Source: Candidatus Gastranaerophilales bacterium
GTDB lineage: Bacteria > Cyanobacteriota > Vampirovibrionia > Gastranaerophilales > Gastranaerophilaceae
Direction: 5' to 3'
Assembly (NCBI GenBank): GCA_944323425.1
Contig: CALUSL010000009.1
Coordinates: forward strand, 1 to 64,000
Length of the DNA stretch: 64,000 nt
The translations under genes were made by a program, and so were the position numbers. Numbering within the stretch: the stretch's first letter is position 1; the number at the start of each line of letters is the position of its first letter. The notes below the pieces were generated by a model that worked only from the letters and a program-made list of their open reading frames with translations, was not told the origin of the DNA and made no database searches. This document shows positions 18,092 to 26,470 of this stretch, piece by piece.

Positions 18092-18316
18092 ATCACCCCT
18101 AATACTCAAACTTTTTTTATGATATACAGTTTTGTTTTTAAAAAATATCACCCGATCGGGTATATTTTTTTAAAAGTTTTCTAAATACTTTTTTAGCAAA
18201 AACAGACTTATTTCGGCTTATTTTTACATTTTAATAAGAACTTTCACTTTGCGTTAAATGAAAAATTTACATATTTTTAATTTTTTTTGAACAAAATCTA
18301 TAAACTATGCAGATGA

Positions 18317-18344
18317 TTGACAGTAAAACCCAAATAATTATACT
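18317..18344 (+). promoter_or_regulatory. Near-consensus sigma-70 promoter
   Basis: TTGACA at 18317-18322, a 16-base spacer and TATACT at 18339-18344, upstream of the Spy-like gene at 18372. This is one of the strongest promoter matches in the window. The leader carries AAAGGAG before the ATG. Confidence 0.85.
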
Positions 18345-18371
18345 CAATTAAGTAGACGAAAGGAGATTTGT

Positions 18372-19007
18372 ATGAAAAAGAAAACACTCTTAACTGCAGC
18401 ACTGGCAAGTCTTTTCACTCTGTCAATCTGCTCTTGTTCAGTACTTGCAAATACACCGGCAGGTGAAGCAGATACCGTAAAACCGGAAAAAACTTGCGGA
18501 CCTGACTGCCAGTGTAAAAAAGAGCACCCCGGAAAAGAATGTACTCCGGATTGCAAATGCGGCTGTCAGAGACCTGACCGTCCGGAAAGAATGACTCCTG
18601 AAGAAAGACGTGCGGAATTTGAAAAAAGAATGAATCTTACTGAAGAACAAAAAGCGAAACTCGAAGCAATTAAAGCAGACGAACATAAAAAATTAGAACC
18701 AATCAGAAATAAAATGAAAAAGAAACATGACGAAATGAGAGAGCTCATGAAGTCAGAAGCTGAAATAAGAAAATCTAGCATGGAAAAATTTGAAGCTGTT
18801 CTCACGCCCGAGCAAAAAGCTGAGCTTGAAAAAATGAAAGCAGAAATCCATGAACAAATGAAAAATAATTTTGACAGACCTGAAGGTCCAAAAGGACCGA
18901 GAGGTCATAGAGGTCCGGGCGGACCGGGAATGGGACCGGACGTGCCTCCGATGATGGGACCTGCTCCTATGGGTCCGGCACCAATGGAACCCGCTCCTGA
19001 AAAATAG
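18372..19007 (+). CDS. Exported Cys-rich Spy/CpxP-like protein
   Basis: 211 residues. Signal peptide at 1-28 (cleavage after VLA, or lipidation near ICSC). A Cys-rich block follows with CGPDCQCKK and CTPDCKCGC, suited to metal binding. The centre (about 70-165) is highly charged helix with two LTxxQ repeats, LTEEQKAKL and LTPEQKAEL, the hallmark of Spy/CpxP periplasmic chaperones. The tail is a Pro/Gly/Met run like collagen (GPKGPRGHRGPGGPG) ending with MGPAPM repeats. Periplasmic metal or envelope-stress protection is likely. The strong promoter suggests high expression. Confidence 0.75.
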   Translation: MKKKTLLTAALASLFTLSICSCSVLANTPAGEADTVKPEKTCGPDCQCKKEHPGKECTPDCKCGCQRPDRPERMTPEERRAEFEKRMNLTEEQKAKLEAIKADEHKKLEPIRNKMKKKHDEMRELMKSEAEIRKSSMEKFEAVLTPEQKAELEKMKAEIHEQMKNNFDRPEGPKGPRGHRGPGGPGMGPDVPPMMGPAPMGPAPMEPAPEK

Positions 19008-19014
19008 GTGAATC

Positions 19015-19050
19015 AAAAAAGTGGTAATTCAATAGAGTTACCACTTTTTA
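19015..19050. terminator. Bidirectional terminator
   Basis: A perfect 12 bp stem (19016-19027 with 19038-19049) and a 10-base loop, with A and T runs at its edges. It ends both the Spy-like gene and the convergent DUF486 gene; the stop codon of the latter is inside the stem. Confidence 0.9.
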
Positions 19051-19379
19051 AATATAAAAAATACAGCAAGTATTATAAACAAAAAACCTACTATATAATT
19101 CCACTTTAAATTTTCTTTGAGATAAAAAACAGAAAAAAAGCAAAAAACGACAAGCGTAATCACTTCCTGAATCGTTTTTAAATGAGCTGCATCATAATAG
19201 CCATGCCCTATCCTGTTTGCAGGCACCTGAAAACAATATTCAAAAAAAGCAATCCCCCAGCTTACAAGTATAACAAGCCATAAAGCGGCATTCTTATACT
19301 TCAAATGCCCGTACCATGCAAAGGTCATAAAAATATTAGAAATTGTTAACAATATTATTGGTGCAATTTGTCTTAACAT
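19038..19379 (-). CDS. DUF486 (DMT-superfamily) membrane protein
   Basis: 113 residues with four membrane helices, the full family length. The diagnostic PANRIGHGYYDAAHLKTIQE loop between helices 2 and 3 is present, and the last helix contains NYIVGFLFIILAVFF. DUF486 proteins resemble half-sized drug/metabolite transporters such as EmrE and probably work as dimers; no substrate is established. Confidence 0.88.
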   Translation of the reverse strand: MLRQIAPIILLTISNIFMTFAWYGHLKYKNAALWLVILVSWGIAFFEYCFQVPANRIGHGYYDAAHLKTIQEVITLVVFCFFSVFYLKENLKWNYIVGFLFIILAVFFIFKKW

Positions 19380-19414
19380 ACATACATATTAATACAAAAA
19401 TACTCAATATAGTA

Positions 19415-19443
19415 TTTACTTTAAATAAAGAAACAACTATACT
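19415..19443 (+). promoter_or_regulatory. Promoter of the SIMPL gene
   Basis: TTTACT at 19415-19420, exactly 17 bases, then TATACT at 19438-19443, 26 bases before the start at 19470. Confidence 0.75.
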
Positions 19444-19469
19444 ATTTGTCTATAAAGAAAGGGGTTAAA

Positions 19470-20219
19470 ATGAATAAGTTACAAGGACTGAAAGAATATC
19501 AGGTCGCACTGCTCGGTTTATTTATTGCACTTGGTGTTATCTTATCAACATTTATTTTCTCGCATGCTGTAATTGCATTTCAAAAGCTTAATACGCAGGC
19601 TCTTACAGTTACCGGCTCAGCAAGCAAAAACGTAACATCAGACAAAGGTATGTGGAGAGCATATTACGAAACAAGAAATGCAGATTTAAAATCAGCATAC
19701 GCAACAATGAATCAGAACTCCAAAACAATAAAAGAATTTCTGATAGCAAACGGTATCAACGAAAAAGACATAAAATTTTCTCCGGTAAATTCTTATGCTA
19801 TATACCAGAGAACACCTAACGGATATGAAACGAACAAGGTAGACGGATACAGACTTTCCCAAAATGTCGAAGTATCATCTGATGATATAAACCAGATTAC
19901 GGACATTTCAAAAAAAGTTTCAGAACTTGTTGAAAAGAATGTTGAAATTACATCAAATTCTGCTCAGTACTTTGTCTCTAACCTTGATGAGCTAAAAGTA
20001 GAAGTGCTGGCTGATGCAACAAAAAATGCAAAAGACAGAGCAGAAAGCATGGTCAAAAGCACAAACGGTCATATAGGTGTTATGAACTCCGCAAAAATGG
20101 GGGTATTCCAGATAGTTCCTGTTAACTCTACAGAAGTTTCTGATTATGGAATTAACGATACACAGTCCATTGAGAAAAAAGTTATTGCTGTAGTGAATGC
20201 AACCTTTACTATAAAATAA
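19470..20219 (+). CDS. SIMPL (DUF541) domain exported protein
   Basis: 249 residues from MNKLQGLKEYQ, with AAGGGG before the ATG; an upstream in-frame codon at 19446 lacks a good site. An N-terminal helix (about 12-35) anchors or exports it, followed by the SIMPL fold with ALTVTGSASKNVTSDKG and GYRLSQNVEVSSDDINQITD. Members such as BP26 of Brucella form channel-like oligomers in the periplasm, but a general function is not known. Confidence 0.88.
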   Translation: MNKLQGLKEYQVALLGLFIALGVILSTFIFSHAVIAFQKLNTQALTVTGSASKNVTSDKGMWRAYYETRNADLKSAYATMNQNSKTIKEFLIANGINEKDIKFSPVNSYAIYQRTPNGYETNKVDGYRLSQNVEVSSDDINQITDISKKVSELVEKNVEITSNSAQYFVSNLDELKVEVLADATKNAKDRAESMVKSTNGHIGVMNSAKMGVFQIVPVNSTEVSDYGINDTQSIEKKVIAVVNATFTIK

Positions 20220-20231
20220 CGAATTTCACAT

Positions 20232-20272
20232 AAAAAAACAGGATGCTTTTCTCTGGCATCCTGTTTTTTTAT
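20232..20272. terminator. Bidirectional terminator
   Basis: A perfect 13 bp stem (20234-20246 with 20256-20268), a 9-base loop, and T runs on both strands, between the SIMPL gene and the convergent DtxR-family gene. Confidence 0.92.
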
Positions 20273-20285
20273 TTTTTATTTTTTG

Positions 20286-20714
20286 TTATTTTCTCAAAGA
20301 TTCAAGAGAAATTTTAAACTCTTCGTTCCTTTCAGAAAAGTCACGTATTATCTCATAAAATTTTATTGCCTTTTCGAAAAGCTCTTCGGACATTGCATGT
20401 TCTATACGACACGCATTTTCTACAGATTCTTTTTCTGTCAGCCCGAGAACTTCTATAAAAAATTTCGTCATAGTATTGTGTCTTTGCAATATTTTCTGCG
20501 CCTGGTGCTCACCTGTCAGGGTCAGTGTTATCTGAGAATACGGTGCATAATTTATGAGTCCCCGCTTTTGCAGAGTATTCAGAGCATTACTTACTGATGC
20601 TTTTTTTACATTTAAGTTATTAGATATATCTGTAACCTTTGCAGAACCGTTTCTCAAGACCTGCAAATATATTTCTTCTAAATAATCTTCCTGGCTTTCT
20701 GTCAATTTTTCCAT
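20286..20714 (-). CDS. DtxR/MntR-family metal-dependent repressor
   Basis: 142 residues. The N-terminal winged helix (TESQEDYLEEIYLQ and VKKASVSNALNTLQKRGLI) and the dimerisation domain with metal ligands (RIEHAMSEELFEK) match MntR/IdeR without the SH3-like extension. It probably senses Mn(II) or Fe(II). Upstream on the minus strand an interrupted palindrome GTATA-7-TATAC (about 20736-20754) may be an autoregulatory site. No metal transporter is adjacent, so its targets are elsewhere. Confidence 0.85.
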   Translation of the reverse strand: MEKLTESQEDYLEEIYLQVLRNGSAKVTDISNNLNVKKASVSNALNTLQKRGLINYAPYSQITLTLTGEHQAQKILQRHNTMTKFFIEVLGLTEKESVENACRIEHAMSEELFEKAIKFYEIIRDFSERNEEFKISLESLRK

Positions 20715-20857
20715 TTTTATTCAGCGCCCCCTGTATAGTTATTGTATACGATTTTAAATTTTATATTCTTAACTTTTGTAAATTTTATCAAAAATTCAAT
20801 AAATTATTTTTCTTCACAATATTTAATAAGCACAAAACATATATAAAGGAGACAATT

Positions 20858-21274
20858 ATGCCGTTCAAAAGTATTCCCAGAAGAATTGTGTCAATCACAC
20901 CGCTTGAAACAAAAGTACAACTTAACAAAACAAGCAGACAATATATAAAATACGTAAAAATTAACAAACTGGTCGGCGGACAAAATATAGAAGAAGTGAA
21001 AAAGGCTTCTCAGCTAATTGTATATCCCGATAAAAAACAATTTTCATATACAAGATTTTTACCTGACGGCTCAAGAGAAAAAATTGTCTCAGAAGAAGGT
21101 ACTAGAACTTATTTTGAGAAAAAACCGCACACAAAAAACTATGTCAAAACCAAAGAACTTGTTAACGGAGTGCCTAATCTGTTCGAATGGTACATGAATT
21201 TGTATGATGAAGCAGGCAATTTCGTAAAACAAATTATAAAAGGCGCAAAGGGCAGCCCGTTTGAGGAAAAATAA
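20858..21274 (+). CDS. Orphan cytoplasmic protein
   Basis: 138 residues from MPFKSIPRRIVSITPLE, with AAAGGAGAC before the ATG; the frame is open upstream to 20639 but that part overlaps the DtxR gene and has no ribosome site. Not recognised. It is basic and mainly beta-like, and includes a segment like an RHS or wall-associated strand (FSYTRFLPDGSREKIVSEEG). Convergent with the XRE gene, seven bases away. Confidence 0.6.
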   Translation: MPFKSIPRRIVSITPLETKVQLNKTSRQYIKYVKINKLVGGQNIEEVKKASQLIVYPDKKQFSYTRFLPDGSREKIVSEEGTRTYFEKKPHTKNYVKTKELVNGVPNLFEWYMNLYDEAGNFVKQIIKGAKGSPFEEK

Positions 21275-21280
21275 GCAGAC

Positions 21281-21940
21281 CTATTTCATTTTATCAGCCA
21301 TATCCATTCCATCCAGAAGAACCCTCATATTCTTTCTTAAAGCTGGATTTTTGCAGGCTTTAACAGAGGTACAGATAAAATCAAACATCATTTCATTTTG
21401 TGAAAGTTTTATTATTTCTTCAAAAAGTTTCATTAATTTATCTTCCATCTGCGCAAACTGAATTCTGTCGCAGACTATAAAATCGCCATTCGTAAAATAT
21501 ATGACATCTGTTGTTATCTTGCCGTTTTCCATAAAAGCAATAATTACAGGCTGATTATACTTTTTTGCCAGTCTGCAAAGTTTTTCTTCTTTTTTACGAC
21601 AAGAAAATTTCTGAATGTAAAATATTTCACTACTGCCGGTTTTTGAGAATTGGACACCCTTTTCCGTCATCTGCGCGATATAATACAATATTTTATCAGG
21701 ACAGCTCAAAAGTATCCGTGCCGGAGAAATAGATATATTCATTAACTCGCCTAAATTAACATTCAATATGACACTCAACATTTTCAATGTATCCAAAGAT
21801 ACAAAACTTTCTCCGGACTCAATTCTACTTATTTGTCTGACGTTTAGCCCCAAACATTCCGCAAGCTGCTCTTGAGTCAAACAGCGGATTTTTCTTAATA
21901 ATTTTACCCTATCACCAAATAATCTTTTAATTTCGTCCAT
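21281..21940 (-). CDS. XRE-family regulator with unknown C-terminal domain
   Basis: 219 residues. The Cro/C1 HTH occupies residues 10-65 (RKIRCLTQEQLAECLGLNVR and QISRIESGESFVSLDTL). The remaining 150 residues are not recognised; they have Cys residues in FSCRKKEEKLC and FICTSVKACK and may sense a ligand. Upstream, CTAAT-GCAT-ATTAG at 21968-21981 is a small symmetric site that could be an autoregulatory operator. AAAGGAG precedes the ATG. Not next to phage genes, so a host regulator is likely. Confidence 0.8.
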   Translation of the reverse strand: MDEIKRLFGDRVKLLRKIRCLTQEQLAECLGLNVRQISRIESGESFVSLDTLKMLSVILNVNLGELMNISISPARILLSCPDKILYYIAQMTEKGVQFSKTGSSEIFYIQKFSCRKKEEKLCRLAKKYNQPVIIAFMENGKITTDVIYFTNGDFIVCDRIQFAQMEDKLMKLFEEIIKLSQNEMMFDFICTSVKACKNPALRKNMRVLLDGMDMADKMK

Positions 21941-22055
21941 TCGTAAACTCCTTTTACGTTAATATACCTAATGCATATTAGACGTATAAGGTGTTATTAT
22001 GTCTCATCTGATATTATAACCGATAATTATAGACGTGTAATGTCCATACAAAAAA

Positions 22056-22535
22056 TCAAGCGTAAAAATCTCTTTTCAAATCACTATACAGATGAACAGA
22101 GCTGCCTTCTTCCTCTTTGCCGGAATTTATATTATTTATTTTTTCATCTATCATGCCTTCTTGTTTCTTAAAAGCATACATAAGATTATCTATTTCAGAA
22201 GTGTCATACTTTTCCGTACAATTTCTGTAATAAGCAAACTGTTTTATCTGACTTTTAGCAGCAAGCAAATCAGGCAGACTTTGAAGATTGCCTCCATTAG
22301 GAGCAAACTTTTTGAGATACTTCGTATTTTCTTCTCTCTGTTTCGCTTCCTGTTTTTCCTGCGCTTCTCTGCGCTCTTTCAAATCCTGAGCAAGATCGCC
22401 TTTGGTATACTTATTGTCAAATGTAAACAAATACGGTAACTTCGAATCATTGTTCTTCTCTGAAAATGCATGACTTTCCCTTAAATTACGGGACATGTCA
22501 TTTGTCGCAAATGACGAAATATTCAAAAATCCCAT
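22056..22535 (-). CDS. Orphan charged coiled-coil protein
   Basis: 159 residues from MGFLNISSFATNDMSRNLRE, with GAGGA eight bases upstream; the frame is open five codons further. Not recognised. The N-terminus resembles the SFG-type start seen in other orphans here. The centre is a Lys/Glu/Gln-rich helix (residues about 50-80, including QDLKERREAQEKQEAKQREE) likely to form a coiled coil. No signal peptide or membrane segment. Confidence 0.6.
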   Translation of the reverse strand: MGFLNISSFATNDMSRNLRESHAFSEKNNDSKLPYLFTFDNKYTKGDLAQDLKERREAQEKQEAKQREENTKYLKKFAPNGGNLQSLPDLLAAKSQIKQFAYYRNCTEKYDTSEIDNLMYAFKKQEGMIDEKINNINSGKEEEGSSVHLYSDLKRDFYA

Positions 22536-22624
22536 TCTAAACTTCCTCAAAAATTCCCTTTATCCTATAAATCTATAAAGTGTTTTTTTGAAGAAAAATT
22601 TACTCAAAATAAAAAAACGTTACA

Positions 22625-22936
22625 TTACTTAAACATAAATTTTAAATATTTAATAATACGTTCATGCCAGGGAAGATAAAATGGAGAATCTTTGGGCCAT
22701 GAAACCGCATACGGATTTTTGGGATATTTGTGTGTACGTTTTTTAGGTGTGGTATTTTCCGCAGCTTGTGGAGCAAAAATATCTCTTATATAAGGATTTT
22801 TGCCGGACTCAATATCTGATGCCTTTGATGCTGCTGTATTTTTTAACTGTTCTGCGGCTTCGGCATGTTTTTTTACTGCAGAAACAATATTGTAAATCCC
22901 TGTCTTAACTTCGGGTGAAATGTTATTAGTCTTCAT
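22625..22936 (-). CDS. Orphan small protein
   Basis: 103 residues, unrecognised. The N-terminal half is helical (VKTGIYNIVSAVKKHAEAAE), the middle is polar, and the C-terminus is rich in Tyr, Trp and Pro (YPKNPYAVSWPKDSPFYLPW). No motif or membrane segment. It lies upstream of the coiled-coil orphan with a 90-base gap, so the two may be co-transcribed. Confidence 0.5.
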   Translation of the reverse strand: MKTNNISPEVKTGIYNIVSAVKKHAEAAEQLKNTAASKASDIESGKNPYIRDIFAPQAAENTTPKKRTHKYPKNPYAVSWPKDSPFYLPWHERIIKYLKFMFK

Positions 22937-23069
22937 TACAAACCTCTGTTTTTACTCAAACATTCTAAAATACAAAAATATTTTTTTTTGTCACTATATT
23001 TAAAATTTTACAAAAATTAGCATATAAAAGATTTATTCAATGCTAAACTATCTAAAGGGGGTCTTAGCA

Positions 23070-26018
23070 GTGGAAGAGAAAAAAACATTAATTCTTATAG
23101 ACGGACATGCTCTTGCATTTCGCAGCTATTTTGCTCTGGAAAGAACAGGCATGAAAACAACGGACAAAGTCCCTACCTGGGCGGTTTTTGGCTTTTTCAA
23201 GGCAGTTTTTGACCTTCTAAAAAATCAAAAAATAAAACCCGATGCAATAGCAGTGGCATTCGATGTTGGCAGACAGACCTTCCGTGTCGAGCACTATGAA
23301 CAGTACAAAGCAAACAGAGAAACCATGCCTGACACTCTTCGTTCACAAATGGGACTGATTTGCGAGGGACTTCAGGCTCTAAATATTCCTATCTACACAA
23401 AAGAAGGCTATGAAGCTGATGATGTTATAGGGACTATTACAAGAGAAGCATCTCAGCAGGGGCACAAAACCCTTATTCTGACAGGTGATCAGGACGCATT
23501 TCAACTTATAGACAGAGACGGGCTCGTGTCTGTTTTAATCCCCTCAAAAGGCGAATTAATTGAGTATGACTGGGAAAAGGTGCATGAGAAACTGGGCGTT
23601 TATCCGAATCAGGTTGTAGACTACAAAGCGCTGAGAGGCGACACCTCCGACAACATTCCCGGGATTCGCGGCATCGGTGAAAAAACGGCAGTGAAACTGT
23701 TAGCAAGATTTCACAATCTGGAAAATATTCTGAACAGCACTGACGAAATAAAAGAAAAAGCACTGAAACAAAAACTGATTGACGGTATAGAAATAGCAAA
23801 AATGAGCCAGTTTCTGGCAACCATAAAAAGAGATGTAGATATAAACTTTGACATAAACAAAACATCGCTGGAACTTCCGGATGTAAACAAGGTCGTTGAA
23901 TTTCTGAAAAAAGTACAGTTATTCAGCTTCTTAAAAAATCTTGACGCAATTCTGAGTCCTTTTGATTATCCGGAAGATGTAGCAAAAGAAATAAGCGAAA
24001 TAGCTGACAATCCGCAAAAACAGGAAAAACCGGCACATAAAGAAACACCTGAAGGTCAGATTCAGCTCGGTTTGTGTTTTGAAGCAGCCGGTGTTGAACA
24101 GGAACCGGCAAAACTCAGAAGAGAAAATTTAAAAAATTCTTGTCACACGATAGTATCAGAAACTCAGCTTAGCGAACTTGTCACTTCATTAAAAAAACAG
24201 TCACTGTTCGCTTTTGATACAGAGACAACATCTATAAATGCCCTTGAAGCAGATTTAGTCGGAATATCTATTGCATACAATCCTGATATTCAGGCGAAAA
24301 ACGGAAAAATAGAAATAAAAGAAAACGGTGCCGGAACAGAATCATTCTATATTCCTGTTTTCCACAAATACGGAGAGCAGCTGGATCTGGAATACGTAAT
24401 CAATACTTTAAAACCTGTATTTGAAGACACTGGAATATCAAAAACCCTGCAAAACGCAAAATATGACGTAAACGCATTAAAGAAATACGGTCTGGATATT
24501 AAAGGTGTAATTTTTGACACAATGCTTGCGAGCTATGTTAAAGACCCGTCAAGAAAACACGGTTTAAAAGTACAGGCTCTTGAACATCTTGATTATATGA
24601 TGAAAGACATAGATGAACTTATCGGCAAGGGCAAATCACAAATCACAATGGACAATGTCCCGATAGAAGATGCTTCTGATTACGCCTGTGATGATGCGTT
24701 TGCAACACTTGAACTAACCAGATACTGGGCACAGAATCTGGATGAAGAAGAGAAAAAACTTCTTTACGATATAGAAATGCCTACATGCGAAGTTCTTGAG
24801 AAAATGGAAGCAGCGGGAATCACAATAGATGTTGACTACCTGCACAAACTCTCGAACGAACTGGCAGCTGATTTAAGCAACGTCGAAGACAAAATATTCC
24901 AACTTGCAGGAACGTCATTTAACATAAATTCGCCGAGACAGGTTGGACAGATACTTTTTGAAAAACTGCAAATAAAGCCAAAGGGCAAAAAAAGAGGCGC
25001 AAAAAACTTTTCAACAGATGTTAAGGTACTTTCAGAGCTTGCAAAGGATTATGAAATTGCAAAGCACATACTGGATTACAGACACTTTGCAAAAATGAAA
25101 AACACATATGTGGATGCACTTCCCGAGCTGATAAGCCCGTATGACGGAAAAATTCATACAAGCTACAATCAAACCGCTACAGTAACAGGACGACTCTCTT
25201 CCTCAAACCCGAATCTGCAAAATATTCCGGTAAGAACAGAACTCGGCAACAGAATCAGAAAAGCATTTATCCCATCGCTTCAGGAAGAACAGGTTCTTTT
25301 GTCTGCAGACTATTCTCAAATAGAGCTGAGACTTCTGGCACACTGTTCCGGAGATAAAGCAATGATAAAAGCTTTTCAGACAGGCGAAGATATACACGCA
25401 GAAATTGCGGCAAAAATATTTAACGTTCCCCTTAACGAAGTTACAAAAGAAATGCGCAGCCGCGCAAAAGCTGTAAACTTCGGCATTGTATACGGACAAA
25501 CCCGCTACGGGCTGGCTGCCGCACTAAAAATCAGCGCAGATGAAGCGCAGGATTTTATAGATAAATACTTTGCTACATATCCAGGAATAAAAGACTATAT
25601 GGACAAATCAATACAATACGCTTACCAAAAAGGATATGCAAAAACAATGTTCGGAAGAAAAAGATATCTTCTGGATGAACTGGTAAGCTCAAACCACCAG
25701 ATTAAAGAATTTGCCCAGAGAGCCGCAATTAACAGTCCGCTGCAGGGGGCTGCCGCTGATTTAATAAAAATGGCAATGGTCGAACTGGACAAAAAGCTTA
25801 CGAATGCAAAATTAAAATCACAAATTTTGCTGCAGGTACATGACGAACTTATTCTCGAAGTATATAAAAATGAGCTGGAAACAGTCAAAAAGCTGGTAAA
25901 AGAATCTATGGAGCTTGGACAGCCCCTTGATGTACCGCTTGTTGTGGATTTTGAGATTGGCTCAACCTGGATGCAGAATGACGAAGAAGACGGAAGCATG
26001 GAAAATGAAGAAATTTAG
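23070..26018 (+). CDS. polA: DNA polymerase I
   Basis: 982 residues from a GTG at 23070, chosen because AAAGGGGG lies nine bases upstream; an ATG at 23040 adds ten residues without a site. 5'-nuclease domain (1-300) with DGHALAFRSYFAL and GDTSDNIPGIRGIGEKTA. The 3'-5' exonuclease domain (about 360-560) keeps its acidic residues in FAFDTETTSIN, NAKYDVNALK and YACDDAFA, so proofreading should be active. Polymerase motifs A (LLSADYSQIELRLLAH), B (RAKAVNFGIVYGQTRYGL) and C (QVHDELILEV) are intact. It fills gaps in repair and removes Okazaki primers. Confidence 0.98.
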   Translation: MEEKKTLILIDGHALAFRSYFALERTGMKTTDKVPTWAVFGFFKAVFDLLKNQKIKPDAIAVAFDVGRQTFRVEHYEQYKANRETMPDTLRSQMGLICEGLQALNIPIYTKEGYEADDVIGTITREASQQGHKTLILTGDQDAFQLIDRDGLVSVLIPSKGELIEYDWEKVHEKLGVYPNQVVDYKALRGDTSDNIPGIRGIGEKTAVKLLARFHNLENILNSTDEIKEKALKQKLIDGIEIAKMSQFLATIKRDVDINFDINKTSLELPDVNKVVEFLKKVQLFSFLKNLDAILSPFDYPEDVAKEISEIADNPQKQEKPAHKETPEGQIQLGLCFEAAGVEQEPAKLRRENLKNSCHTIVSETQLSELVTSLKKQSLFAFDTETTSINALEADLVGISIAYNPDIQAKNGKIEIKENGAGTESFYIPVFHKYGEQLDLEYVINTLKPVFEDTGISKTLQNAKYDVNALKKYGLDIKGVIFDTMLASYVKDPSRKHGLKVQALEHLDYMMKDIDELIGKGKSQITMDNVPIEDASDYACDDAFATLELTRYWAQNLDEEEKKLLYDIEMPTCEVLEKMEAAGITIDVDYLHKLSNELAADLSNVEDKIFQLAGTSFNINSPRQVGQILFEKLQIKPKGKKRGAKNFSTDVKVLSELAKDYEIAKHILDYRHFAKMKNTYVDALPELISPYDGKIHTSYNQTATVTGRLSSSNPNLQNIPVRTELGNRIRKAFIPSLQEEQVLLSADYSQIELRLLAHCSGDKAMIKAFQTGEDIHAEIAAKIFNVPLNEVTKEMRSRAKAVNFGIVYGQTRYGLAAALKISADEAQDFIDKYFATYPGIKDYMDKSIQYAYQKGYAKTMFGRKRYLLDELVSSNHQIKEFAQRAAINSPLQGAAADLIKMAMVELDKKLTNAKLKSQILLQVHDELILEVYKNELETVKKLVKESMELGQPLDVPLVVDFEIGSTWMQNDEEDGSMENEEI

Positions 26019-26421
26019 TATTTTTACGGCACTTGTTATATTACTGTTCACAGGAATGAACGCATTTTCAGAAACTCTGCCGCTGCAGAGCAAACCTGTT
26101 GCACCTGCTTATGCCGAGCCGGACGACTGTATAAAACTTTATGAAATTCCCTTTGAAAAGCTTTATTACCTGAGTCTTTCGGCGGTAAATGCAAACGGAT
26201 ACAAACCGCTGGAAATGCAGTCCCGCAGCGGTTACATACTCTTTGAAACAGCAAATCAGGAACTGTTGTTGAGCGTAATGAAAAAAGATGCAAAACACGC
26301 TTTTGTAAAAATAGCTCCTGCTAATAATATTTATAAATTTTCAAAAACAATACCCGAAAAGATTTATCAATACATAGATACAAACAAAGAAAAAGAAATC
26401 ACGGATATGAAATTTAACTAA
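26005..26421 (+). CDS. Small exported protein overlapping polA
   Basis: 138 residues from MKKFSIFTALVILLFTGMNA, a clear signal peptide ending near FSE. The start overlaps the end of polA by 14 bases and is preceded by GGAAG; longer in-frame starts inside polA lack a signal. The mature part has one Cys and a mixed alpha/beta look (LYYLSLSAVNANGYKPLEMQ), like small periplasmic domains. Not recognised. Confidence 0.65.
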   Translation: MKKFSIFTALVILLFTGMNAFSETLPLQSKPVAPAYAEPDDCIKLYEIPFEKLYYLSLSAVNANGYKPLEMQSRSGYILFETANQELLLSVMKKDAKHAFVKIAPANNIYKFSKTIPEKIYQYIDTNKEKEITDMKFN

Positions 26422-26470
26422 CGAATTGTTAAAAATTGGACATAAAACAACAAAAGAATATAATGAAAAA

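Noticed and set aside
20639-20857. Upstream extension of the 20858 gene
   Set aside because: It would overlap the divergent DtxR gene and has no ribosome site, while AAAGGAGAC sits before the ATG at 20858.
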